Positions 1 through 11,923 are shown, counted from the first letter of the stretch. The stretch: DNA of 64,000 nt from Cochliopodium minus (GCA_024220525.1 JAMYWO010000036.1:72668-136667); one strand, 5' to 3'. The notes: generated by a model not told the origin, from the letters alone. Numbers and translations: made by a program.

Positions 1-130
1 TTTTTATTTTTTATTTTTTATTTTTTATTTTTTATTTTTTATTTTTTATTTTTTATTTTTTATTTTATTTTTTATTTCAAATTTTTTATTTTTTATTTCA
101 AATTTTTTATTTCAAATTTTTTCATTTTTT
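1..130. repeat. (TTTTTTA)n heptanucleotide microsatellite
   Basis: Tandem TTTTTTA units with a few TTTCAAA interruptions. The array lies in what would be an intron of the minus-strand amidohydrolase exon just to its right. Similar arrays recur across the window. Any open reading frame here is a poly-Phe/Tyr/Leu translation of the repeat. Confidence 0.9.
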
Positions 131-138
131 TTTGTTAC

Positions 139-317
139 CTTGAAACCCACAATCAGCCCAAGCAGAAACCAACTCGTCCATTTGAGTTTGGTTTCTGAAC
201 AAAATGCCAGAAGTGGAATTATCATCAGAGTATGGTTCAAACAAAGCAGCACCTCTGGATCCCAACGCTCCATCCAACAACAACTTTACACTCTTCACTG
301 TTAATTTGTCTCCATAT
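139..317 (-). CDS. YtcJ-like amidohydrolase, single internal exon (partial)
   Basis: One exon of a metal-dependent amidohydrolase of the YtcJ/amidohydrolase_3 family, cytosolic or secreted enzymes that hydrolyse amide bonds. The minus-strand reading contains KSVKLLLDGALGSRGAALFE followed by PYSDD, a hallmark block near the middle of these roughly 540-residue proteins. The exon starts after an AAG acceptor at 318-319 and ends before a GTAAC donor at 137-138. The C-terminal exons would lie left of the window. The roughly 280 N-terminal residues should lie to the right, but that side holds a (TTTTTTA)n array and then a plus-strand gene, so the 5' part is missing. Either the gene is broken or the assembly is misjoined at the repeat. 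Confidence 0.7.
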
Positions 318-450
318 CTTTTTTTATTTTTTTATTTATTTTTTTATTTTTTATTTTTTATTTTTTATTTTTTATTTTTTATTTTTTATTTTTTATTTTT
401 TTTTATTTTTTATTTTTTATTTTTAATATTTTTATTTTATTTTATTAATA
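318..450. repeat. (TTTTTTA)n microsatellite at a gene-fragment junction
   Basis: Tandem TTTTTTA units between a minus-strand amidohydrolase exon that lacks its upstream exons and a plus-strand cNMP-binding exon that lacks its own. No coding signal is visible inside. Confidence 0.85.
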
Positions 451-502
451 TTATTTTATTATTTCAATATTTTTATTTTTTATTAATTATTATTTAAATT
501 TT

Positions 503-1272
503 ATGGAACTTTATTTATTTTTTAATTTATTAAGTTACCATGTTTATGCTGTAAGTGAAGATCCTTTGCCTACTTTCAATCTTTCTTCTGATGATTGGAA
601 CTTGTTGCTTTCTTCCAACAAAAAGAAAAAGTATAAAAGGGGAGAAGTGATTCTAAAACAAGGAATATCTCCCAAAAAACTTTATTATTTAAGTAAAGAA
701 ATTATTTTTAATTTAAATTTTTAAAATTATTTTTTTTTTTATCAAATTTTTTATTTCAACTATTTTTTTTCTCATTTTTTTTTATTTTTATTAACATTTT
801 TTATTTTAATTATTTTTTTCTCTTTTTTTAAATTTTTCTTTTTAAAATTTTTTTTAATTAATTTAATTTTAATTAATTTAATTTTAATTATTAATTTATT
901 GATTTTTTTTTAAATTAAACAGATTCTGGTGAATGTTCTGTTAGTGTAAGAAATCAAATGGGAGAAGTTGAAGTGATTGGAACAGTCAATCCTGATGAAA
1001 CGTTTGGGGAAATAGAATATTTCAGAAACGAACCATCTTCCAGTTCCATCATTGTGACCTCAGACACATGTGAAGTACAAAGTATTTCTTGCAATTTTTT
1101 AAGATCTTTCCTTCCTTGTGATCCTCTTTTGGCTTGCAAGTTTTACAAGTACCATGCGGAGTTATTTTTGAAAAAGTTGTACGATTTGCAGTCTCAAAAA
1201 TTTAAGTGCAACAAAGTCGAAAAGATCGTGAGCCAGTTTCAAGATGGAATCTCTAAAAAGCTTTCATTCTGA
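503..1272 (+). CDS. Cyclic nucleotide-binding-domain protein, C-terminal part
   Basis: Two exons (to 692, then 923-1272) join across a GTAAAG...ACAG intron to give one cyclic nucleotide-binding (cNMP) fold. The visible signature runs from KRGEVILKQGISPKKLYYL through NSGECSVSV to DETFGEIEYF, with the conserved FGEI before the phosphate-binding cassette. The FGEIE.F..EPSSSSI segment keeps the Glu but lacks the canonical Arg-Ala, so cNMP binding is uncertain. About 75 residues follow, ending in a Lys-rich tail. The apparent Met at 503 lies in AT-rich sequence; an acceptor AAG at 532-534 is more likely, making this an internal exon of a larger protein whose 5' part is absent. The effector domain is not visible. 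Confidence 0.6.
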
Positions 1273-1356
1273 AATTAAAATTTTTATTTAATTTTATTTT
1301 TATTAAATTTTCATTTTCAAAAAAAAGATTTATTATTTATTTATTTTTAATTAAAT

Positions 1357-2066
1357 TTAAATTGTTTTGACAAAATTCTCTGCTAATAACAAGAAATCAA
1401 TATCTTTCAAGTTATTCTTGATTTGCAATTTCTTGATGTATTTCTTTCCTTTTGAAACAACTAACTCCCAAGCATCTTTTGAGCTTTCATACTTAAGGTT
1501 CAACCAAGCGATCACTAAAGCAGTTACCCATAGCTCTTCAGAGTTTGGTTTATCACTTGCAGGGTTCTTTTCTTTAATTGTTTCTTGTTTAACAGGAATG
1601 AAAGAGACATCTCCCAAAACCCAAAAACCAGCTGCTTTTTGAAGCAACTAAAAAATGAAAAAAATAAAAATAAAAAATAAAAAATAAAAAATAAAAAATA
1701 AAAAATAAAAAATAAAAAATAAAAAATAAAAAATAAAAAATAAAATTATTTTACCACAATACCATCAACACCACCAGGAGATGGAGAAGATGAGGAAAAA
1801 TTAGAATTTAAAGAGAATGATTTAGAAGAGGAAGGAGAAGACAAACTTGATTGAAACTTCAATGGAACAGAATGGTTAGTTGAAGAGTTTACCAACAACT
1901 CACTTGAAAAATCTTCGCTCTTACATTCTTTCTCTGATTCTTTCTTTCTTGGAGAATTTTCTTTTTTTTTCATTTCTTTTCTTTGTGGAGCTTTATCTTT
2001 TTTGGATTCTCTTTGAGAAATGTTCCTGCTAGATTTAACAGGAGTAGAAGAAACTTGAAGAGAACC
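1357..2066 (-). CDS. VIT/VWA-domain protein, C-terminal exons (partial)
   Basis: Two minus-strand exons (about 2066-1754 and 1651-1357) are separated by a (TTTTTTA)n intron. The first is Ser/Lys-rich and disordered, ending in SPGGVDGIV. The second reads LLQKAAGFWVLG ... EELWVTALVIAWLNLKY, the conserved extreme C-terminus of VIT-plus-von Willebrand A proteins such as the dictyostelid VWA/VIT family and PARP4-like proteins. The VIT and VWA domains themselves are absent. Immediately upstream come a long (TTTTTTA)n array and then the last EGF exon of the neighbouring gene. The splice phase (phase 1) is compatible with that exon, so a read-through fusion cannot be excluded, but a misjoin at the repeat is the simpler view. 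Confidence 0.55.
1657..1744. repeat. (TTTTTTA)n microsatellite in intron
   Basis: About twelve near-perfect units, read as TAAAAAA on the plus strand and TTTTTTA on the sense strand, filling the intron between the last two exons of the VIT/VWA fragment. Confidence 0.9.
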
Positions 2067-2091
2067 TAATTCAAAATAAAAACAAAAGTAA

Positions 2092-2110
2092 ATAATAAAA
2101 AATAAAAAAT

Positions 2111-2147
<37 letters not shown>

Positions 2148-2158
2148 AAATTAAAAAT

Positions 2159-2190
<32 letters not shown>

Positions 2191-2206
2191 GTAAAAAATA
2201 AAAAAT

Positions 2207-2256
<50 letters not shown>

Positions 2257-2315
2257 AAAAAATAAAAAATAAAAAATAAAAAATAAAAAATAAAAAATAA
2301 AAAGTGAAAAAGAGA
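2092..2315. repeat. Long (TTTTTTA)n microsatellite between VWA tail and EGF gene
   Basis: About 220 bp of TAAAAAA units with occasional 6-mers, the longest array in the window. It lies exactly where the minus-strand EGF gene stops showing EGF exons and the VWA C-terminal exons begin. Confidence 0.9.
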
Positions 2316-2340
2316 AATAAAAAACTGTCAAGATAGTTTT

Positions 2341-5300
2341 ACCCGAACAAAAACCATTGTTGGTAGCACTGTTACAATCATCAAAAAGAGAACATTCAAA
2401 ATTTTGGCAACTAACTCCCGAAAACCCAGAGCTACAATTACAGATATTTGGCCCTATTAATAATTTTAAGTGTAATTTTTTATTTTAGATTTTTAAGAGA
2501 TTTGTTTTATTTTAATTTTTGATACCTATACAATCTCCTTTTCCACTACAATTTGAATTTTGGCTGCAATCAAAAACAGTACAGTTAAATCCAGAATACC
2601 CACTATTACATGTACAAACGTTTGGTCCTGCAAAAAGTTTTAATTAAAAAAATTTCGTTCCTTTTTTTTTTGATTGGAAAGGCTTTAGTACCTGAACAAA
2701 CACCATTGTTGGTGGTACTATTACAATTTCCCACAAGAGTACAGTCGAAAATTTGGCAACCAGCCCCGGAATATCCATCTTCACAAACACAAATATTGGC
2801 CGCTATCAATTTAAGAATTAATGATAACAAAATTAAAAGTAAAGAAAAGTTACCAGTGCAGTTTCCATTTTTGTTACAATTTGCAAATAAATCGCAATTA
2901 AAATTTTGGCAAGCATTTCCAGAGTATCCAGAATTACACGTACAAGTATTTGGTCCTATATTTTTAGTAGTTGAAAAATAATTTGTTTAAGCAAAAAATT
3001 TCTTTACCTGTACAAAATCCTCTTGAATTACAATTTCCTATACAATCATAACTTTGGCAAATTGCTCCAGAATATCCAGGATTACAAGCACAAGTATTCG
3101 CCCCTTTAAATAAAATATTTAAATGAAAATGTTGATTGATCGAGAGATTTACCTGTACAGTTTCCTCGAGCAGGTGATGTACAATTACTTGAACATGTAA
3201 AATTTTGGCAACCATTCCCATAATAACCACTATTACAAGTACAATTATTTGGTCCTTTTAAAAAAAATTATAAATGAATGTTAATTTATAAACACAGAAT
3301 CTAAATACCTGAACACACTCCCCTTGAATTACAATTTGAGACAAGAGAACAATCGAAATTTTGACAACTACTTCCACCATATCCACTTGTACAATTACAG
3401 ATGTTCGGACCTTTTAGATTGTTTTAAATTTTGAAAATTGTCAAAAAATTAAGAGTGATACCTGAACAATTTCCTCTTCCGTTACAATTGTTAACCAGTG
3501 AACAATCAAAAGAACTACAATTTAGCCCATTATATCCAGAGTTACAAGTACAAACATTAGGCCCTGAAAAAATAAAAACTCAAAAACAATTGCTAAACAA
3601 TAAATTTAAGTTTATTACCAGTGCAAGTTCCTCTTACTGAAGATGTACAATTTGCGCGTTTAGAACATTCAAAACCTTGACAATTAGTACCACTGTATCC
3701 ACTCAAACATGTGCAAATGTTTGGGCCTAATCATAAAATAATTAATTAAGACATAACTTTAAATCTTATTTACCTGTGCAATTTCCTTGGTTATTACAGC
3801 CATTTCTTTGTGTACAATCTAAAATATTGCAAGTTGTCCCAGAATACCCAGAATAACACGAACAAATATTGGCTCCTATTATTAAAAGAAATAAATGTAT
3901 TTCATAAAGTAATTGATTCTTTAGATGTACCTGTACAATTTCCATTTCCACTACAATTGTTTACTTGAGAACAATCATAATTCTGACATGTTGATCCTGA
4001 AAACCCGCTTGAACAGTTACAAATGCTTGGACCTAGAAAAATATAATTATGCTTATTTTCAAATATCAAAACATACAGTCAAAATAATAAACGTACCAAT
4101 ACAAACTCCATTTGGGAAAGTACAATTATTCCTGATTGTGCAATCAGTTATATTACAAAAAGTTCCTGTGTAACCCGTGTTACATGTGCATACATTTGGT
4201 CCTATAATTTATTTTATGAAATAATGATTTATTGATAATAAATAATAATTACCTGTGCAAACTCCATCTGGAGTACTGCAATTACTAACTTGAGAACATT
4301 CATAATTTTGGCAAGTTGAACCCGAATACCCTGAATCACAAGTACACTCATTGGGACCTAACATTTAAAGAATTAAAATAAAACTTGGTGAAATTATTCT
4401 GCCAAATTACCTGTACATGTGCCGTTTTGTCCACAATTTATAGAATCGCATGTTGGTTCATTACAACTGGCTCCTGTATAACCAGATTTACATGTACAAC
4501 TATTGGGGTCAGTACATGTACCAGGTACACAGTTTACAGATACGCATTCAGCTATATTACAAGCAGCTTCACTCCATCCTCCAACGCAATCGCACTGATC
4601 TGGTGCTACACAAGTGCCATGACCATTGCAATTATTTAGATTCTCGCAGGATATTTCCGTACAATAAGTACCTGAATATCCTGGGTTGCATTGACAATTA
4701 TTTAATCCCACACAAGTTCCATTATCTGAATAAAGATATATTTTAATATATAATTTTTATAATTTGATATTACTGCATGGATTAATCGTATTATTTTGTG
4801 TATCTCCACAAGCATCATTTTGGAGTGTAATACAACCAGAGGTAGAGCTATATAAGGAAGATTAAAAAGAATAATAAATTTAAGAATAAAAGTTACTTGC
4901 TCCAACCGGAATCACAAGTACAATTACCAAGAGTGCATGTTCCATGCGCATTACAATTTCCATCTTTAATTTTTTGATTCAATGAATTAAAAAGGAAATT
5001 AATTTTATATTTGTATTGATCTTCTTACTTCCGGGACATGCCTGAAAAAAATTGAAAGATACTGATTCTGTAGTCCAATTTGATCCTGCATCAAGAGAAA
5101 TACTAACAGGAAATGTACCTATTGCATATGTGGTATTGGGAATGATGCAAATGATATTGTTGCTATTCGATATGTTACAGTTTGTAATTATAAACGTTCC
5201 TATCTTCAATCTGATAGGATCCCCACTAACTGTGAAATTATTGTAGAAATTAACACCATATAAAGTGACTTTTGTATTTCCACCATATTGGCCAAACTAT

Positions 5301-6072
5301 TTTGGAAATAAATGATTATTACGAGTTATAATGTATATATATTGCATAATTTTGATTTTTTCTTTTACAATATTATTTGGAGATATTGATTGCAATCTTG
5401 TATCAATCGTATATGCAATTCTCCCTTGCATATAATATATATAAGCTTTGGTTCTTCCTCCCGGGCCATTTCTAATTCTAAAATTGATCAAAAATCCAGC
5501 AAGGATTTGGGAAATTGTCCATGGGTAAGATGATGGTGAGAAATTGAATGTTATCACTGAAGTAGTAAAATTGAAATTGGTGGGATTTGAAGGAACAACA
5601 ATATTGCCACTTAAAAAATTTGCATCCTAAAAAGATATTAATATTAGAAAGAATCAAAAAATATCCAAATTATATTTACAAACCAATTCCATACTCTATC
5701 TTTTGTATTCAATCTGATTTCCATTGTTATAGCAGTTACATTTGCGAATGTTGTGGAAATGAATGAAAATGATTCTGTTCCATTGATATAAGTCGAAGAG
5801 GATCCCGAATTTAAATCATCAGTATATGCCTAAGTTAAAATAAAATTCACTTTAATCTTTAAGGAATTTAATATTACATCAGATGTGAGATAATTCGAAT
5901 CTGAATCGCATAAATCAGAAAGAGAATTCCAATCAGATCCCCCTTTAGGATTTGAGCACATTTTATAACCTGTGCTGCTTGGGAAATATAATGTTCCAAA
6001 TATCTTTGAATATGTAGGTGAAATCAAGATAAATGAAATAAAGAGTAAAGAATAGAAAAATTTTCTTTCCAT
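2341..6072 (-). CDS. TIG/EGF-repeat surface protein A (3' truncated)
   Basis: Large extracellular protein read right to left. Exon 1 (6072-5878) has a signal peptide (MERKFFYSLLFISFILISP). Exons 5829-5680, 5626-5369 and 5297-5029 encode a Cys-poor N-terminal region ending in a TIG/IPT-like beta domain (FGQYGGNTKVTLYGVNF ... PVSISLDAGSNW). About 17 EGF-like modules follow, the last 13 mostly one module per phase-1 exon of about 105 bp with 45-70 bp introns; the recurring unit is GPN.CTC.SGYSG..CQNFDCS..NNC...G.CTG. No transmembrane or anchor segment is reached because EGF exons stop at the (TTTTTTA)n array at 2315. It is the divergent paralogue of the gene starting at 6201. By family (TIG plus EGF proteins such as dictyostelid ComC/Tgr-like proteins) it is probably a cell-surface adhesion or recognition protein. 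Confidence 0.8.
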
Positions 6073-6200
6073 TTTTTTTTTAATAAATGTTAAAGATTTA
6101 TATAGAAATAATCTGCGGTGTATTCTTTGAATAAAATTAATAAAAAAATATATTTAATTTTTATACAAAAATTAATAAAAAATCGACTTCTTTATTTTGG
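6073..6200. promoter_or_regulatory. Shared bidirectional promoter region of the EGF/TIG gene pair
   Basis: Only 128 bp separates the two divergent start codons, so both genes must draw 5' regulatory sequence from this interval. It is AT-rich with one less AT-rich stretch around 6112-6128 (CTGCGGTGTATTCTTTG) that stands out as a candidate factor site. A-rich leaders precede both ATGs. No canonical TATA box can be assigned with confidence in such AT-rich DNA. Confidence 0.6.
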
Positions 6201-9200
6201 ATGAAGAAATTTTTGTTAATTTTAATTTCGATTTACCTTTATTTAGCAAATGGAATCTCATTTGGAACATTATATACTACTAATCCACCCGGTACTTTAT
6301 GCACCACAGCCACAATTCCTTATGATTTTTTTAAGGCTAATTGGGGTAGCACAGGAAATATATGCAACTCAAATGAGAATGATGCATCGGTAATATTTAG
6401 TATATAGTTTTTTTTCCAATAAAACAATCAAAAGACCTCTTCATTTAATGGTCAAACCAGATATGTCAATACTTCATTCTTCCCAACCTTCAAATCAACA
6501 ATTAATATCACCATAACTTCAATCATAACTACAATAAGGACGCAAGTGGGGGGTTCGATGACATTACAGGTAATTCGATTTTAATCCATTTATTTTATTA
6601 CTCATTATATTACAGAATATGGCTTTTATTGCGGGAGGCAATGCGATCATCGCAAATAGTACCTCTTTAACTCCTCCTCCCAACACTCCAACCTCCTATG
6701 ACTTTAGACCGAATACTAATGCATGGAACCCAAACACTCTCACAAATGGATTATATTTTTATTTTAATTATCAATCAGGGAGTCTTTTAACAACTTCTCT
6801 CTATTATGTAAAAAATTATATTTCATATACATTAGATACATCCATACAATCCATATCTCCCAATTTCATGGTAAAAAAAATAAATCGTCTATTTTAAATT
6901 AAATTAATCACTTTGATCAAAGTATGGAACAAAACCATCTTCAAATTATACTGTCCAAATTCTTGGGAATAATTTTTTCGATGTTTATGCAAATACGGGA
7001 TCCAATATAAAAGTCCAATTCACCCTTCCTGGTTCTGGTTCCTTTACTTTCAATGGGATAATTGTAAATAATAATGCAATTAATGTAACATTAACACCAG
7101 ATCAGGATTTCAATAATATTGGATTGTATTATGTAAATGTATCTTTAGATGCAGGGACACTATGGACAAATAATTACGTCACTTTCAATATATCCAAACC
7201 ATGTGAACCATTAACTGGAGGTAAATTTATATATACTACCATTTTCATTATTTACCAAATAATATCAGATCAAAATTGTAATTCTCATGGAACATGCTCA
7301 AATGGAGTGTGCACATGTTATCAAGGATGGAGCAAGTAAATATAAGAAAATTTTTTAATCTGACATTAAATTAGATTGAATATTATATCTCTGAATATAT
7401 TAATCAATTAATCATTTTTACAAACAAATTTTCAATTTCTTTTAATTAATCCTTTGAAATTTTTGTTTAATCAGTTCCACCACTGGTTGCGATACTCTCC
7501 AAAATGATGCTTGTGGAGATACACAAAATAATACAGCTAATCCGTGCAGTAATATCAATTTTTATATATAAATTGAATTAGATTTCTCAAAAAACATTTC
7601 ATTAAAATATAATTATCTTAATTTAGATAATGGAACTTGTATTGGATTGAATACCTGCAAATGTGATCCGGGGTATGTTGGTGTTTATTGTACAATTATC
7701 ACATGTACAGGTGTAAATAATTGTAATAATCACGGAACGTGCATCGCACCTAACAACTGCTCTTGCTTGGAAGGTTGGAGCGGTCCTTCTTGTAATATTG
7801 CAGATTGTTCATCTATATCAAATTGTGTTAATGGCACATGTGTATCTCCAAATTCATGCACGTGTAAACCTGGTTACACAGGACCTTTATGTAATGAGCC
7901 TGTGTGCGACTTAGTTAACTGTGGGCAATTTGGAGTGTGTACAGGTAAATAAAAAGTTTTTTAGTTTTAATATTTATTCAACTTACAAAAAATTTTCAGG
8001 ACCAAATGTATGTACTTGTCAATCTGGTTATTCAGGTTCAACGTGCACATATTTCACTTGTCCTCTTGTTTCAAATTGTAGTTACCCAAACGGTACTTGT
8101 ACAGGTAATTCACAAAGATTAAACATATTATATCATTTATTAACTAAATTTAGGACCAAATATATGTCAATGTAATTCCGGTTATGGCGGACCTGTTTGT
8201 TCGTTTCCTGACTGTTCAGCACAAAATAATTGTAGTACCCCTAATGGTGCTTGTGATGGTAAACTTTTTATTGATTCATTGAATATTATTAATTAATCAT
8301 TCAAGCTCCAAATAATTGTACATGTGTGACTGGTTACTCTGGTTTGAGTTGCCAAAACTTTGACTGTTCTCAAGTTAATAATTGTTCTGGAAATGGAACT
8401 TGCACAGGTAAAAAATTTTAATTTTTTGGTATTAATTATTTAAATTGAATTTTTTTTAGGAGCCAATGTTTGTTCGTGTTATGGTGGCTATGCTGGATCT
8501 AGTTGCCAAAATTTTGATTGTTCTCAGGTGAACAATTGTACTCAAAGAGGAACATGTTCAGGTATTTTTAAAAGTTTTAATTAGTTTGAATAATTTTATT
8601 TCAATAAAGCCCCAAATATATGTAATTGTGATTCTGGGTATTCTGGATTAAGCTGTCAAAAATTTGATTGTTCTCAAGTTAATAATTGTTCCGGCAATGG
8701 AACTTGCACGGGTATTGATGCTTTTCACTTTAAATTGAACTTTAAAATTTATAAACTATTTAGGAGCTAATACTTGCACATGCACCAGTGGTTATTCTGG
8801 TATTAGTTGCAGAGACTTTGATTGTTCTCTTGTCAATAATTGTACTGGAAATGGAACTTGCACAGGTAATTTTTTTTAAAAAAATTTGGTATTTCATTAA
8901 TTTTTTTTAGGACCGAATATTTGTAATTGTACAGAAGGATACACTGATTCCAATTGCCAAACATTCGATTGCTCTCTTGTGAATAATTGTGGTGGACATG
9001 GTATTTGCTCAGGTAAAAAATTTAATTATTAGTTTTTGAAATATTTATTTTTTATTGTTTTTTTAAATCTATTAGGGCCAAAAGTATGTACGTGTGACTC
9101 TGGATATTCTGGTTCAAGTTGTCAGAACTTTGATTGCCCCCTTGTGAATGGATGCAATCCACCTAATGGTGGAAATTGTTCTGGTAATTATTCAATTTCA

Positions 9201-10418
9201 AAATTCAGAACTTTATTTATTTTAAATCTATTAGGACCAAATACTTGTACTTGTTTTTCTGGTTACGCTGGTGTAAGTTATCAGAACTTAGATTGCTCCG
9301 AAGTTGATAATTGCAGTGGGAATGGAACCTGCACTGGTATCAATAATTGTTGATTTTTAAAAACTTCTTTTCTCAATTTTATAATTTTATAAAAGGTCCA
9401 AAGAATTGTACCTGTGACAGTGGATACACAGGATTAAATTGCATAAGCTATAATTGCGACCAAATTGGAGGATGTAATAATAATGGGACTTGTATAGGTA
9501 TTCTTATGTTTTGTGAATCTTTTTTTTTAAAAAATATTTTTTATTTTTATTTTTATAAAGGCCCAAATTTATGTAACTGTACGACCGGTTACGGAGGTAT
9601 AAGTTGTTTGTCGTTTGATTGCAAAATATTCAACAATTGTTCTGGAAATGGAATTTGCACAGGTAAATTTTTTTTTTAAATAACTTCGATATAAACCTTT
9701 TTCTAAATGAAACAGGTCCGAGTAATTGTACTTGTAATGCTGGATACGATGGTTCAAGTTGTGAAGCATTTATTTGTACCCAAGTGAATGGTTGCAGTGG
9801 AAATGGAGCTTGTACAGGTAATTCTTTTTAAAAACTAATAAATCTATGTAAACCTTTTATTTATTTTTAATAATATTTTTTAATGGTTAATAGGCCCAAA
9901 TGTTTGTAGCTGTGCTAATGGATTTAGAGGCTTAACTTGTCAAAACTTTGATTGCTCTTCAGTGAATAATTGTAGTGGGAACGGAACTTGTACAGGTATA
10001 TTTCTTATTAATAATTTTATATGAGTAATATTTTCGGAAAATTTTTCGTAGGTCCAAATACTTGTACGTGTTTTTCTGGGTACACTGGTTCTAGTTGTCA
10101 AATTTTTGATTGTTTTCTTGAATCAAACTGTAGTGGACATGGAACATGCACAGGTATTAAATTTATTGAAAAATAAACATCTATTTAAATATAAACCAAC
10201 TTAATTCATAGGTCCAAACATTTGCAATTGCACGAATGGATACTCAGACACAAATTGCCAAACTTTTGATTGTTCTCTAGTTAGTAATTGTAACGGGAAT
10301 GGATCTTGCACAGGTAATTTTTATTTTTTATTTTTTTATTTTTTTTATTTTTTTTAATTTATTTATTTTATTATTTTATTTTATTATTTTATTATTTTAT
10401 TATTTTATTATTTTATTT

Positions 10419-10455
<37 letters not shown>

Positions 10456-11922
10456 ATTTATCTTTTTCTTCATTGATTTTTCCTTCATTCTTACAAAACA
10501 GGCCCAAATAAATGTACTTGCAATTCTGGATACACTGATCAAAGTTGCCAAACTTTTGATTGCTCTTTAGTTAGTAATTGTGGAGGTAATGGTGGAGCTT
10601 GCACGGGTAATTTATTTTTCAATTTTTTTATTTTTTATTTTCATTTTATCTTTCACTTTTTTTTTAATTTCAATTTTAAATTATAAAACTTTTTTTTAGG
10701 ACCAAACTTCTGTACTTGTTTTGAAGGATACACTGGTCAAAGTTGCCAAACTTTTGATTGTACACAAGTGAAAAATTGCAGTGGGAATGGAATTTGCTCA
10801 GGTAAAATTTGATTATTTTTAATTCCATTATTTCCAGATTTTTAAAATATTATATTTCTTAATTTTATTCATTATTTTTGTTTTTATTTTTAATATCTAT
10901 TTTGTTTGATTCTATAGGCCCAAATAATTGTAGTTGTATCTCTGGATACACTGGATCATTGTGTGATCTTTTTGACTGTTCTTTGTACGATAATTGTAAC
11001 GGGAATACTTGCTCAGGTATGTCATAAAGAATTTCTTATTCTTTCTGCATTATAATTGGCTTTTCTTAATTATTTACTCCAAAAAGGTCCTAAAACATGT
11101 TCTTGTGGAGATGGGTATACAGGCAAAGATTGTAGCATCTTCACTTGCTACACGGTGAATAATTGTACAAGCGCTACTGCAGGAACTTGTGTTGGTAAAA
11201 TTATTCTGTTTGTATTATTTTTTGATCAATTATTATTATTATGTTTAAATTAATTGTTTTCATTTGTTAATTAATCGTTCTGATTAAAGAATTTTATACT
11301 TTTCTTTTTGAGTGCATTTTTATTATATTCTTTTCAATTCTAGGACCCAATGTTTGTAAATGTAATGATGGATACACAGGAACAAGTTGTAATCAGCCAA
11401 GTTGCACTCAGTTAGGAGACTGTAACGGAAGAGGAACTTGCACAGGTAAATAAAAAATAAAAAAATAATTCTCCTCTTAATATCAGTATTTTAAACTTTT
11501 TTTTTTTATTTACAAAAGGACCCAACATTTGTACTTGTAATTCTGGTTATACTGGAACAAATTGTGATACATTTGATTGCAGACCCCTTAATAATTGCTC
11601 TAGTAATGGACTTTGTACAGATCCTTTCATTTGCAAGTGTTTTCAAGGATACAAAGGGGTTGATTGTTCTCTCTTTGATTGTTCTGGAAGAAAAGATTGC
11701 TCTGGAAGTGGTAATTGCACAAATACGAATGTATGTACAAGTTATACGGGAAACCTTTTTTTTTGATAATAATACAAGTGGAATCAAATCGTTTAAAAGA
11801 GATAAAATAAAAATAAAAAATGTTACAACGATTTTATTTATATAATAAACTTTACTTTTCGAAATACTTATTTATGTTTCTTGAAGGATTCAAAGGAGAT
11901 ACTTGCTCGGAAAAAGATTGCT
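6201..11922 (+). CDS. TIG/EGF-repeat surface protein B (3' truncated at gap)
   Basis: Divergent paralogue of the gene starting at 6072. Exon 1 (6201-6389) encodes a signal peptide (MKKFLLILISIYLYLANG). Exons 6435-6569, 6616-6870 and 6923 to about 7221 encode the Cys-poor N-terminal region and TIG-like domain (NYTVQILGNNFFDVYANTG ... NVSLDAGTLW). About 27 EGF-like modules follow, most on single phase-1 exons of about 105 bp (unit PN.CTC.SGYTG..CQ.FDCS.VNNCSGNGTCTG). One module near 9275 has Tyr in place of a conserved Cys (GYAGVSY). The intron at 10312-10498 carries a (TTTTTTA)n array without breaking the frame. Around 11730 the pattern becomes irregular, and the last fragment (GFKGDTCSEKDC) runs into a single N at 11923. 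No membrane anchor is seen. Likely role: surface adhesion or recognition. Confidence 0.8.
10312..10465. repeat. (TTTTTTA)n and TTTTA-rich array in EGF intron
   Basis: Low-complexity T-rich array inside one intron of EGF/TIG gene B. EGF exons continue in phase on both sides, so here the repeat is a genuine intronic insertion or expansion rather than a join. Confidence 0.85.
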
Positions 11923-11923
11923 N
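11923..11923. other. Single-N assembly join
   Basis: One unknown base separates a plus-strand EGF exon fragment from a minus-strand signal-peptide exon of a different gene. Both genes stop here, so it behaves as a contig join and not as one miscalled base. Confidence 0.8.

Noticed and set aside
1-130. Telomere at the window start
   Set aside because: TTTTTTA resembles T-rich telomere repeats only loosely, lacks any G, and the same repeat occurs inside introns across the window.
204-497. Open frame rich in Phe, Tyr and Leu on the plus strand
   Set aside because: It is the translation of (TTTTTTA)n and lies over the antisense of a real amidohydrolase exon.
2071-2331. Open frame rich in Phe, Tyr and Leu on the minus strand
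   Set aside because: Pure translation of the heptamer microsatellite, no domain.
2341-11800. Regular repeats with spacers, at first glance like a CRISPR or satellite array
   Set aside because: Repeats are about 105 bp coding EGF modules with splice sites and conserved cysteines, and spacers are introns.
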